Origin: Trigonopsis variabilis
Lineage: Eukaryota; Ascomycota; Trigonopsidomycetes; Trigonopsidales; Trigonopsidaceae
Assembly (NCBI GenBank): GCA_003707065.3
Contig: PPXM03000005.1
Location: forward strand, 186,001-250,000
Length of the DNA stretch: 64,000 bases
Direction: 5' to 3'
Under the pieces are notes generated by a model. The model made no database searches. It saw only the letters and a list, made by a program, of their open reading frames with translations, and was not told the DNA's origin. The position numbers were made by a program, and so were the translations under genes. How positions within the stretch are numbered: the first letter of the stretch is position 1; each line of letters starts with the position of its first letter. Of this stretch, positions 50,666 through 61,124 are shown in pieces.

Positions 50666-53417
50666 TCAGTCAAGCCCCGTCTCGGTATCAGATCCGTCGT
50701 CAGGAAGCGATATGGGCGGCTCTTTCAGCGCCTGGTCGATGGCTGGAGGACTTGTAATCAGCCGTATCCGGCGCTCGAGCATCGTCTCTTCCAGCTGCGA
50801 GTGCTCAAACGGCGTAAAGTGGTGCTCGTACTGGGCTGTAAACGGTAGCAAGAGCAGCTCTTTGGACCAGGGGCATTCCCTGATGCCTTGATACAAGACA
50901 GCCTTGGCTTTTAGCACTTGATTATTAGCAAACTCGACCCCAATACTCTTTATCCACAGAGCAACGCAGTATCTGCCTTTGCCGGTATTGAGTGCTCTGT
51001 CCAACAGATTGCGATACACAGCCTTGTTGGGTTCGTGGTCAAGGACAAAGAGCATCGCAGGCAGACTCGAGCGAGGATTGTCGACCACGATATCGGAGGC
51101 CACCTGGCGGAAGAAGCTCTGCCATGCCTCTTTCTGCTGGCATTTGTATGCAAAAGCCAGCAAAGACACCGAATAAGGGAAGCGCTCGACGGCCTGCTTA
51201 ATGAGCTCAGCGATAGGCGCAATCCTGTACATCTGGCAGTGATCCAAATGATCAAATATAAGATCCATGTACCCAATGTAGATCTGTTCGCGGCCGTATT
51301 CGTCGAGTTCAGCGAGATATCTGGCCTCCAGGAGTTCCAACGAGTCCAGCATGACCGTTTGGCGACCTTCTGCGCTGGACTCAGCCAAGTAGTCGTAGGT
51401 CATACACACAAGACTCGCTATAAATACGTTGTACCACTTTTTGGAGGCTCGAGCTTCAGACAGGCAGTAGATCCGGCGCTAGCGTTAGAAAGGAATAGAC
51501 GATACTTACAGCACGGGGCTCCATTTTTGCGAGAGAAGACGACGAGTACAGGTCTGCTAGCTGCGTTAAAGACCACGACTTGAATAAACGGAGCGATTCA
51601 AGGCCCAAACGGCTGATTTCAGTGACGTTTTCCGGCGACGCTCGTTCGACGCTGCGAAATGATTGATAAAACCAATTCAGGTCATTCTTGGACAAGAGAA
51701 GCTGAATTATTTCCTGGCGGTTGACAGACTCGAGCCATTGGATCAGAGCAAACTTGAGATCTTCATCTTGAAGTTCAGGGTATACTTGTCGTATGAAATT
51801 GACTACAAAATCCTGGCGCGCTATAGGCAGGGCACGATGTTCCAGAGGCAGAAACGAGCTGCTGGTGATTTTCGAGCGATACTGATCCAAGGGAACACCT
51901 AAAAGGTAAAAACAGACCCAAACGAGCCTGTCCACGACACACGAGCTAGACAGTGCATGAAGAAAGGGGCGCAGATCATCGAAAATGATAGAGTTGTAGG
52001 GATCGTCGGGATGGTAGTGGATTGGGTGGACGGGAAGAGCATTCAGGGTCAAACGTAGCTCGTTATCTCCCCACGATTCGAGATTTGAAGAAATCTTTAC
52101 ATCATCAGACTGGTCAATCGCGGCTGGAGACGTATTCTTCCATCCCACGGCTTGATCTTCGCCGAGGCGAGGCGCCTCCATATCCCAGAACTGCTGCAAA
52201 CTACTAAGATAACGCTCCTCCTGCCTGCTTTCGATGGCAAAGGGACAGAAAACGTTCAATTCCAGAGCCGCCTGAACAAGAGCCAGGCAGAATTCGGTAT
52301 ATCCAGCCTGCAAGAGGAAGGTTCCCGTTGTCAGAAAAATTTCTGGGTATACCGACTCGAGATCGGAGCTTTTCCTCAAGATAAACGACTTTAGTCGCTC
52401 CACGACACCAGAGATCATGTTGAGCTTATCAAAGACGTCGAAATTCAGCGCATCGCCCAGTGACACCGCGAGGTTAGCAATCCACAGGTTCGGGTTATCA
52501 GGGCACTTGTTGAGGATTTCGTTCCACATTTCCGAGCGCTTCGATTGCGGTATGACCTTTATCGAGTACTCGGCATACAGCAGAGTCAGTTTTTCGTTGG
52601 TCGGGTTGGCAAGCCACGCTTTGGTGCATATCGACCGGATGATTTCATTTTTCTGATGCTCGGGCACCGTATGCGGGATAACTTTGGACTGAATGTTGAT
52701 CAGGGCAAGCCATGCCGGTTCGTTGTGGGGATCCGTGGTCAAGAGACCGTTCAGCCTGTTGGCCTCGAGCTGGTCTGGACTGAGCTCGACCTTTATGTCG
52801 GAGAAATCAACTCCCACGTTGTCTTTTTGTTCTGCACTCGGCTCCAGAGGCGGTTCGAGAGGAATGTAGTCTGTCAACTCGCCCGCATCGTCAGCCTTAT
52901 GGACTCTCTGGGGATTAGGCTCCACCGTAAACGCAATTCGCGGGCGCACTTCTTGACTTGTATCGCGCAGAAGAATACACTGATCGACTTTGGGGCCGAA
53001 ATCAATTCTCAGCCGGTCGTCCAGACCCAGAACGCGGCCTGATCCAGACACGAAATGGGCAGGAACCTGGTACTTGAACGTCTCATTGTACAAGAGATTG
53101 CCCTGATCGCCCTTTGGATCGATGTAAAACAGCGAATTGCGCTCGGGTGTATCTGACGACTCCCGTTGATGACCTCTGCGAGCTATACTGTCGCTAGAAG
53201 CGGGGCGAGAACCTTTGTCAGACACTTCCACGCGCGTCCTTTTGTGTCGTTCGTCTCTTCTGTGCTCTCTATGACCACTGTCGTCTTTCCTTCGATGCCT
53301 CGACCTGCTGGTCTTCTCCTGCTCCCTGTCCTCCTCCCGACGCTCACGCTCATCATGTTTCGACGAGGCCTTTCCCGGAAAGCTCTTGAAGCTTGTAAAC
53401 TTTGGAAAGCTGGCCAT
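50666..53417 (-). CDS. NRDE2/Nrl1 family nuclear RNA surveillance protein
   Basis: Exons 51510-53417 and 50666-51478 give 906 aa; the 31-nt intron is the shortest here. A basic Arg/Asp/Glu-rich N-terminus (~100 residues) precedes the conserved FYIDPKGDQGNLLYNETFKY block, then long arrays of HAT/TPR-like helices (ANRLNGLLTTDPHNEPAWLA, NLWIANLAVSLGD). The second exon continues the helical array (YDYLAESS, ELLEARYLAELDEYGREQIY). NRDE2/Nrl1 works with the MTR4/exosome and splicing machinery. It shares an 81-bp divergent promoter with DML1. Confidence 0.9.
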
Positions 53418-53498
53418 TACATGGGCGTCTGCGGTGTTCGAGATGAGGTCGCCTGGTGTAGCTGTCTCGTCCCACCGCTACACTCTTATGTCCACGAC

Positions 53499-55022
53499 AT
53501 GCGAGAGGTGATCCACTTATCGCTGGGCAGTCTATCGAACCATGCCTCCGTGCAGTATTTCAATATCCAGGAGTCCTACTTTACCTATCCTCCTGACGCC
53601 GCCTCTCCTGTGGACCACCAGGTGTCGTTTCGGCCGGGGCTGAGCAGAGGGCAAGAGACGTTTACTCCGCGCGCCCTGTTTTGGGACTACAATGGGTCTA
53701 TATCGCTTGGCGACAAGTATAATGAGCTCTATCCTGCGGTGGAGGCAGATCAGCACGAGACAGGGGCACTGGGTGGAAGTGTGGAGAAGATCGAGCTCAA
53801 GCGCCATTCGACGCGGTCGAATCGGTACCAGAATCTTCTCAATAACGGACTGACTCTGGAGGACCGGCCGCCGTTGACGTCCAAGGACACGCAGTACTGG
53901 ATAGACTACAGCCGGGTGTACTACCACCCGCGAACGTTCTCCAACATCGACGATTTCATGTACGAGCCCAACGATCCGCTGGGGAGACCAGCGGTGGCCG
54001 CTGAGAACCGCCCAGCGCAGGGTTTCCTAGGCGCAGAGCTGGGACAGAGCGAGTTCAGTCGCCACCAGGACCACGCCGAGTCGAACTTGCGAGCGCTGCT
54101 GGAAGAATGCGACTCGTTGCAGTATTTGCAGTTTGTGTGTGACTTTGACACGTCTTGGTCGGCGTTTGGCAGCTCGTGGATCCAGCTTATACGAGACGAC
54201 TACCTGCCAAAGACTCCCATCACGTTATACTCGCTGTTGCGGGACTCCTTGGACCAGCGGCAGCTGCTGGACAGAGTCAGGGCTGAAGCTGAGATCCACA
54301 GTCTGGTGGATTTGTTTGTTCCCTTGCAATTTCCGTCGGTCTCGACCAGGCCGCTGATCTCTCAGCTGGGCGGCGGTAGACCCGACTTTTGGGACGCCAG
54401 TAACTTCTGGTTCCTTGGCTCTCTCGTGTCCATCACCCTCGACAACCTTTCTCTCCCCTATCGCCTTCTTTCTCAGCCTGCGCCCCCTCTGCCGTCGTTT
54501 GCGTCCCCGTTTGTGTCTTCAGTGAACTTTGCCTGCCGCGAGCACGCCCTTTCAGACCTGAGCACCGGCCTGTCAAACTACTCCAAGCCCCTTCGACCCT
54601 CCCCTGAGGCTGTCTTCGCCAGGGCGGGCTCCATCCGCGGTGGCGACCTCAACACGCTCGATTCCCTGCTGAATAAATATCTGCAGCACAAGACCGACCA
54701 TACGGTCGTTTCGAATCTGCTCACCGAAACGTCCCAGCACGATACTGCGTCCCGCTTTGGCTGCCCCTACCTCGAGACCATGCCCGAGTTCTTCCCCGAT
54801 CTCCCTCGCTACGGGTTCAATGGCGCGAACGACCAGCAAATCAACTATCTCTACACCGATCTCTCCTTCTCGTCCAAAACGGCCCGCGTCTTCGAGGAGA
54901 AATCGGCGCTTGCCCACAGATTCCTCCGTGGCGACGACCGCGAAGCGCTGGTAGAATTCACAAGCTCCGTCGCCGACCTCTATCGATCCTCTCACTACTC
55001 TTCCGACGACGATTCTGACTGA
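53499..55022 (+). CDS. DML1: DML1/Misato, tubulin-like mitochondrial inheritance protein
   Basis: 507 aa from ATG 53499, the first ATG giving the family start MREVIHLSLGSLSNHASVQY-F; the frame is open further upstream because it overlaps NRDE2 antisense. The misato segment I (NIQESYFTYPPD...HQVSFRPGLS), LFWDYNGSISLG and the tubulin-like segment (QFVCDFDTSWSAFGSSWIQ) are clear. These proteins help mitochondrial partitioning and morphology. Its stop is 75 bp from that of the nucleoporin gene. Confidence 0.92.
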   Translation: MREVIHLSLGSLSNHASVQYFNIQESYFTYPPDAASPVDHQVSFRPGLSRGQETFTPRALFWDYNGSISLGDKYNELYPAVEADQHETGALGGSVEKIELKRHSTRSNRYQNLLNNGLTLEDRPPLTSKDTQYWIDYSRVYYHPRTFSNIDDFMYEPNDPLGRPAVAAENRPAQGFLGAELGQSEFSRHQDHAESNLRALLEECDSLQYLQFVCDFDTSWSAFGSSWIQLIRDDYLPKTPITLYSLLRDSLDQRQLLDRVRAEAEIHSLVDLFVPLQFPSVSTRPLISQLGGGRPDFWDASNFWFLGSLVSITLDNLSLPYRLLSQPAPPLPSFASPFVSSVNFACREHALSDLSTGLSNYSKPLRPSPEAVFARAGSIRGGDLNTLDSLLNKYLQHKTDHTVVSNLLTETSQHDTASRFGCPYLETMPEFFPDLPRYGFNGANDQQINYLYTDLSFSSKTARVFEEKSALAHRFLRGDDREALVEFTSSVADLYRSSHYSSDDDSD

Positions 55023-55097
55023 ACATTGTATATAACTACGTCACGTTGCCTAAATACCGCGTACCTTCCTATCATACATATGCACATGCTTTTACTT

Positions 55098-58000
55098 CTA
55101 TCTCCTCCGCGATCGGGGAACCGCGTACTTGCGCCCGGCAACCGGCGTCGAGACTCCACTTGCAAACAGATTCGACGCAGGAGCACCCTGGGGAGTCGGC
55201 GTCATGCCCACTCCGGGCGACGGGCTGGCGGTTCCAGATCCAAAACCGAAGGCAGGCGCCGGGTTAGATGCGCCCCCGTTCATTCCTCCGTTTGCAGCGC
55301 CCCCAAACTGGAAGCTTCCGCCGCTGTTGAAATTGAATCCTGGGTTTTGGCTCGGTTGGCTCTGGCTCTGGCCAAAGCCAAAGCCCACGCTCGAAGACGG
55401 GCCATTGCTCTGGCCTTGGCCAAACGTGAATCCAGTGGTGGTTGTGCTGCTGTTGCCAAACGCAAACCCACTGCTGGAGGAAGCAGGAGCAGGCGAGCTC
55501 GACCCTGAAAACGCAAAGGGCGATTTCGTGCCGTTGACTTCATTCTGCGAGGGTTGCGAAGGTTGAGAGCTTCCAAAACTAAAAGACGGCGCGGTCCCTT
55601 GGGCGCTCGTTGCAGTGCTGTCTGCCGTCTTGCCAAACGCAAAAGTCGATCCAGACGCAGCGCCAAACAGCGGTTTCTTTTGTGCCGGACCTTCGTCAGC
55701 TGCAGGAGCACCAAAAACGCTTCCAGCCGAGCCATTCGCAGGAGCAGAACCAAACGAAAAGGTCGATTTTGGGGCTTCAGGCTGGGCCTGGCCAAAAGCA
55801 GGCTTGGACGCTTCAGGCTGGACCTGGCTCGTGCTCGAGAGCTGTCCAAAAGCCGGCTTGGACGGCTCAGACGACTTGGGTTGTCCGCCAAAAGCAAATG
55901 ACGAAGTCTGCCCGCCGCCAAAGGAGAATGAGGGCTTCTCGTCAGTCTTGCCTGTGGACGCGCCAAACGAGATCGCAGGCCCAGTTTCGAGTTTCTTTGG
56001 CTCTGTACTGGCGCCAAACAGACTGGGAGGCTTTTCGGGATTGTCAGCCGTGGCGGCTGCTCCAAACGCAAACACGGGTTTCTCTGTCTTGTTTTCGCTC
56101 GTTGACCCGAAAGCGAACGCTGGTTTGGCGTCCTTCTTCTCGGTTGACCCGAAAGCGAACGCTGGTTTGGCGTCCTTCTTCTCGGTTGACCCGAAAGCGA
56201 ACGCTGGTTTGTCGTCCTTCTTCTCGGTTGTTCCAAACGAGAATGCTGGCTTGTCTTCTTTCTTCTCGGTTGTTCCAAACGAGAATGCTGGCTTGTCGTC
56301 CTTCTTTTCGGGACTTGGTGCAAACAAGGAAGGCTTTTCGTCCTTCTTCTCGACCGCTCCAAACGAGAACGCGGGGGCTTCGTTCTTTTTCTCAGCTTGG
56401 GTACTGTCCGAGAAAGCTGGTTTGGGCTCCTTATTCTCAGACGTTGCGCCGAAACTAAATGACGGTTTATCCTCCTTCTTTTCTGCCGTGGCAGTTCCAA
56501 GCGAAAATGTCGGCTGCTGGGATAGATTGGTCGACGTACCAAACGAAAAGGCTGGTTTCTGTTCTGTTTGACCAAAAGAGAAGGACGGCTTTGCAGCGTT
56601 ATCGCTTGCAGCCCCAAAAGATAACGGTTTGGACTCAGATGGAGCTCCAAACGAGAAAGCAGGCTTCTGCTCTGGAAGAGCGGCCTTTGCATCTGGTTCA
56701 GGGGCCTTTTCGGGTTCCTTGGTTGGCTCAGAGGGTTTAGAAAAGGCAAAGCTGGCGGGAGCGCCTTTGGAGGGCTCCTGGGAGCCAGAGGAGCCGAAAC
56801 TGATGGTTTTAGAGGAATCAGTAGAGCCAAAGGGAGCGGGGTTCTCTGCTGCCGGTCCGCCAGCTCCTGCAGAGGCTGTAGTTCCGAATTTGAACGTTGA
56901 CTCGGCGGTGGCTGGCGTAGGATTGAAGGCAAACGTCGGTTTGGACTCTGCTGGAGCGCTCTGTTCAGTGGCTTTGGCGCCAAACGAGAATTGAGGCGTG
57001 GGCTGAGTGGCTCCTGAGCCGCCAAAGAGCGTAGACGCGCTTTCATTGTTGATTTTCAGGGTATCCGTGGCAGACGCAGCCGCCGAGAAGCCAAACAAGC
57101 TCTTGGCTGGTTTATTGTCGTCCTCTTTCTGCGCAGTCGAGTCTGCTTTTGCAAACGAAAACGGCTGCTGGGAAGAGTCGCTCGAGACGGGCAGTTTCAA
57201 GTTGAAGCCGGCACTAGGAGGAATTGGAGCGTCTGCAGAGTCGCTAATGGCACTTGGTCGATGAAGTTGGCCAGGTTTTGCTTTGGCACTGGCGTCTTCA
57301 GGATGTTTCAGAATGCCACGGATTTCGGGCTTGGACGCGACGCCATCGCCACCAGACGAGACGGCAGGGTGTTCAGACACCCGCGCTTTCTTGGTCTGGG
57401 CTGTTTCTTCAGGGGGTGACGTGTCGTCGTCGTCGTCGTAGTCGCTGATGTTGGCATTGAAGAAGCCGGGTCGCCTGGATCGGTCAAACGGGATATCAGA
57501 CAGTTGCAGCGGCCGCTTGCGTTTCATACGCGCAATGGGAGTCGTGTATCGGGGAATCCTGCCCGTTTGGGTGTGGGAGTTCTTGTCTTTGAGAGATGCG
57601 GTGGCAAGGTCTAGAATTTGCTTGTCAGTGAGCCCGCTATCATTTTTCCTGGGCTTGCGCCAGACCATCTTTTTCGCAGGGCGGTAGGAAGGATGGCTCG
57701 ACAGCCCGTTGGAGATCTCGATCCCCCGCGCAGCGAGATCGAGCTGGTCGTCCTTGAGGGTCGTGGGTTCTGGCGCCCGCTCGAGCCCAGGCCCAGCGTC
57801 AGCATTCGCCTGTGTGTTTGAAGATGGAGCGTGTTCGAGTTGGGGGATGTCGGGGCTGGTGGACGGGGGTCTTGAAGGAGGAGCCTGCGGAAGGGTCTTG
57901 GACGGTTTTCGGCGGTGACTCTGGCTCGGTCGACCTGACGAATCGAAAAAGCGCTTGAATTCTTCCTGGCGTCTAAGCACCTCGCGGTACGCGTTGATAA

Positions 58001-58684
58001 TGGAGACGGGGTCGCCTGGCACCCACTAGAGAGTCAGCTGTAGCGGCACAACGACTTACCTCGATATCGGACAGATCTGGTTTCTTGAGCCGTCGTTTTA
58101 CTGGCTCTTTCTTTGGTGCTGGGCGGCTCAGGTCGTTGGTCAATTGGTTCCCAACCGACGAGTTGAAGTTGGCCACGATATCGCGCTGCAGCGCCTGCTG
58201 GTCGAGTTTGATGGCGTCAGGGCGCTCAGCAGCGGGTTTTGGTCGCCGCTTAAAGTATCTGGTGCGTTAGCAGGGACTAGCCACGAGCCGGCAAGCCAAC
58301 TTACGGCGTTTCTCCAAGAAAGTGCGGTGGTAGAAGGGGCTCTTCGGGTTCTGAAGGCGCCTGATTGTCTCGCGGTTTCGAGCGGAAGAGGCCCCCCAGC
58401 CTATCGGCGAAGGCATAAGCAAGAGAGGAAAAGAGGCTGGTTCGGGTGGGAGTCTTGGATGCCTGGTCATTGGAAGGACGCGAGTACGGCGAGGGCAAAG
58501 GGCGGATGGACAAGGGGAGGTTGTCAAGGTCTGGCGCGGGCTTCGATAGCGTTAGGGCGGATTGCTGGGGAGGCCTGGATAGCAGCCGCTGTCGCTGGAG
58601 CATGAGGGCATTGTCCTTGTATCGAGCCCGGCGAGCACCCCGTAGAGGCCCCCCTGACGTCAAAGGATAGGATTCATGGTTCAT
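55098..58684 (-). CDS. FG-repeat nucleoporin of the nuclear basket (Nup1/Nup124/Nup153-like)
   Basis: Exons 58305-58684, 58060-58258 and 55098-58025 (introns 46 and 34 nt) give 1168 aa. The N-terminus has an amphipathic, Arg-rich stretch (RGARRARYKDNALMLQRQRL), then RSLFxxL-type text and MVWRKPRKND. From residue ~450 the protein is a long FSFG/FAFG/FxFG array. The C-terminus ends KYAVPRSRRR, a basic tail like the karyopherin-binding end of Nup1. Such proteins line the nuclear face of the pore. The start at 58684 was chosen because the in-frame upstream extension is encoded by 12-bp repeats. Confidence 0.85.
56099..56308 (-). repeat. 42-bp tandem repeat in the FG region (5 units)
   Basis: Five adjacent 42-bp units at 56099-56140, 56141-56182, 56183-56224, 56225-56266 and 56267-56308, each encoding 14 residues of the form (S/T)TEKKxxKPAF(A/S)FG. 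The first three are nearly identical at the base level, implying recent duplication or conversion. Confidence 0.92.
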
Positions 58685-58792
58685 GAGGGCAGAAGCGAGA
58701 GATGGGAGATGATGGGAGGGAGGAATTTTAGCTGGCGTAACGGCGACACAGGATGGTGGATATAGCGTGTAGCGTTGTGGGGAAGCCCGAGC

Positions 58793-58852
58793 GAGAAGCA
58801 CGAGGAGAAGCACGAGGAGAAGCACGAGGAGAAGCACGAGCGAGTGTGTCGT
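58793..58852. repeat. 12-bp minisatellite, 5 exact copies
   Basis: GAGAAGCACGAG repeated five times, about 110-170 bp upstream of the nucleoporin start. Confidence 0.95.
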
Positions 58853-59052
58853 GTTGAGTGGCTCGATGTGGTCTATCTAAGTAGGTTATTCGCTTTGTAT
58901 GGACGATGATGGTGGTTGATCAGAAGGGCGAGGACTGCACGGTCGCACGCAAGCGACGTTCTGGGAAGCCTCGACGTTGTCTGGTACTGAGCGTAGTTTC
59001 TGGGTCAACCGTCTGGGTCTGTCTACCGTCAATGGTGTCTGTCGCCATGGTT

Positions 59053-59079
59053 CGTCGTGCTCGTCGTGCTCGTCGTGCT
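59053..59079. repeat. 9-bp tandem repeat, 3 copies
   Basis: CGTCGTGCT three times in a row. Confidence 0.9.
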
Positions 59080-59315
59080 AGTGTCTGTGGAGGGGAGCTT
59101 GCAGGAAGAAAGTGATCGACTGTTGTCTTTGTCTACGGCATCACCGCTTGAGCCATCGGTGACTCCCCAGCGCCAATTTGTGTGTCGATAAAACGAGACG
59201 CGGCTTGTAGTACCACGTCACATGGAACCAAACCGAAGGAAAGAGGCACTAACGGGAATCACGACTACCAAGAGTTTTTCCGGCGGATGACTCAGCTGCT
59301 TATCTAGGAGCGTAG

Positions 59316-59346
59316 GGCACGATGAGAGGCACGATGAGAGGCACGA
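59316..59346. repeat. 12-bp tandem repeat, 2.6 copies
   Basis: GGCACGATGAGA twice, then GGCACGA. Confidence 0.9.
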
Positions 59347-59785
59347 CGTGAGCCATAAGATTGATGAGAGTCAGCTGTGTAACAAGACTCGAGCATAGAA
59401 GAGGTACAACTCTGGTGACAGAAACCCTGCCGACGCACCATGTCTGAACAGGAAGATAAACTACAGTAAGCGTCAAGCACTGTCGTCGGTTAGTTTATGC
59501 GTATCAGTGAACCAGAGTTCTTGGGAGCAGAGCCTTCGATGGAGGTCTTTGATGACGGCCTCGATGAGGGCCTTAGATGGAGCCTTAGGAGGTCAAAAGT
59601 TGGTTCCCTCTGATACCGTTCTGGCACTGTTAATGCCGACAATGACAAGGCTTATCTCGTGCCAATAAGTCAGCTGCGTAAAACGTTCTACATAATCATA
59701 ATCCAATCATTTCCATCTCTTTTACTATGACTCAGAGTAGCCAAGCTTTTTGTCAGATTGGCCAAGTCTGCTTACCTTCGTAAGT

Positions 59786-59838
59786 GATCTGAACCTCGAC
59801 AGATCTGACCTCGACGGATCTGACCTCGACGGATCTGA
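59786..59838. repeat. 15-16-bp tandem repeat, about 3.5 copies
   Basis: GATCTGACCTCGACG units (59802-59816, 59817-59831) flanked by a variant copy and a partial one. Confidence 0.9.
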
Positions 59839-60491
59839 ATGGATCCTCTGATCAAAGACTAGCGACTAGCCGCTACAGGAATGGCCAAGCGCCAAAGCGC
59901 CAGGGGAAGCGGGTAGACACGGAGATCGATCTCCGGTATGGTGGCTGATCTCGGCTAATATTACCTACTCTATCGCCTGGTTCTACCCAGTCTATCTCTT
60001 GCTTTCCCAGCGGACGACTCAACTCAACTCGCAGCTGCTATCCTATCTCTGGAGGAAATTTTCCGAAACAATCTCGTTTGCTCCTGGTTTATTCCGACAC
60101 CGACGCAGACACTCATAGCGACATCCGGGGCGGGCCACCTGATTGGTACAAACAGAGTTGCCCTCGACTCGCTCAGACTCACTTGACAAGGTGGCTGATA
60201 AGTCACCTTGAAGTATCCACGCGCATTCCCAATTAGGCAGTTAGTTGCCAAACTTTTGGTCTCAAGAAGCGGCTAATCATGTTACATCCACAATAAGGAA
60301 ACCAACGCAGACCGCTATCTCTCCCATCAGCCATCTGATAAGCTTGTTCGCACCGTCCAGCGCGCCCAAACCAGCCCATCTCGCTCGTGCCGGGCGGTCC
60401 TGGCCAGCCGGCCCTTGTGCCTCCCGGCGGCCCTTGCGACGGCTTCTGGATATCGGCGACTCACCACGACTCAGGCCATAATTTCCTAACA

Positions 60492-60509
60492 CGTGCTTAG
60501 CTAAGCACG
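60492..60509. repeat. Perfect 18-bp palindrome
   Basis: CGTGCTTAGCTAAGCACG, overlapping an E-box CACGTG at 60490-60495. It is a candidate dimer-binding site upstream of VHR1. Confidence 0.93.
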
Positions 60510-61023
60510 CCCAAGCGATACCCCCAGAGATAAGGATTTTGCAGTTGACTATATCCAAAGCACCACGACAAAGCCAGATCAGATCAGGTCAAGATCCAGT
60601 TCCACGTTCTTTCACATCTCTTGCATTGTCAGTTCCACTCTCGTTCCATCCAGTTCCACTCCGTTCCACTGTCTGTCATCTCCTGTCGCTACCCACTCGG
60701 CGTGCACTCGTCTCCATTGGACGCTACAGCTAGCCTATCAGGCCGTCACAGTCTGCGCGCCCGTCTGCCTCTCTGAGCAACGCCCATACTCCCCTCCAGC
60801 TATTTCCACTCTCCTCGCCCCTGAAATACCCCGTCGCCCGCCTATCTTTGCTCCTGCTCGCTATCATCCCCGTTTGCGACCCAGTCGGTCCGATCCGATC
60901 AGTCGCTGCCCAGCCAATACAGTCACCCGTGCCCGCCCTTTATGGCCCTCTGGAGTCATCGCCGGAGTCCCACCGCAATCAAGCCTGCTTTTCCATCTTT
61001 GCTGATCCTTCTTCATCCTGTTT

Positions 61024-61059
61024 ATGCGCCGGGGAACCGTGCGCCTGCCTGAACCCTAG
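61024..61059 (+). promoter_or_regulatory. Upstream ORF in the VHR1 leader (11 codons)
   Basis: ATG CGC ... CCC TAG, ending 65 bp before the VHR1 start. If it lies in the mRNA it could dampen or condition translation of the main ORF. Confidence 0.5.
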
Positions 61060-61124
61060 ACGCCGTCGAACACCCAGTTGGCACCGGATTCGTGCGCAAG
61101 ACCTTACCAAGCCTCCCTCCCGCC

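Larger units (their letters stand above)
58685..61124. other. 2.4-kb divergent nucleoporin/VHR1 intergenic region
   Basis: The longest gene-free stretch here. It contains four different short tandem repeats (58793-58852, 59053-59079, 59316-59346, 59786-59838), an 18-bp palindrome at 60492-60509, GGAAATTTTCC at about 60054, and from ~60540 a C/T-rich leader with a short uORF (61024-61059) before VHR1. No protein-coding gene is supported. Confidence 0.6.

Noticed and set aside
55280-57046. Long minus-strand frame (588 codons) and long plus-strand frame (318 codons at 55615-56571) over the nucleoporin gene
   Set aside because: Both are shadows of the FG-repeat coding frame: low-complexity Arg/Leu/Pro or Ser/Ala/Asn runs caused by the repeated codons, with no domain of their own.
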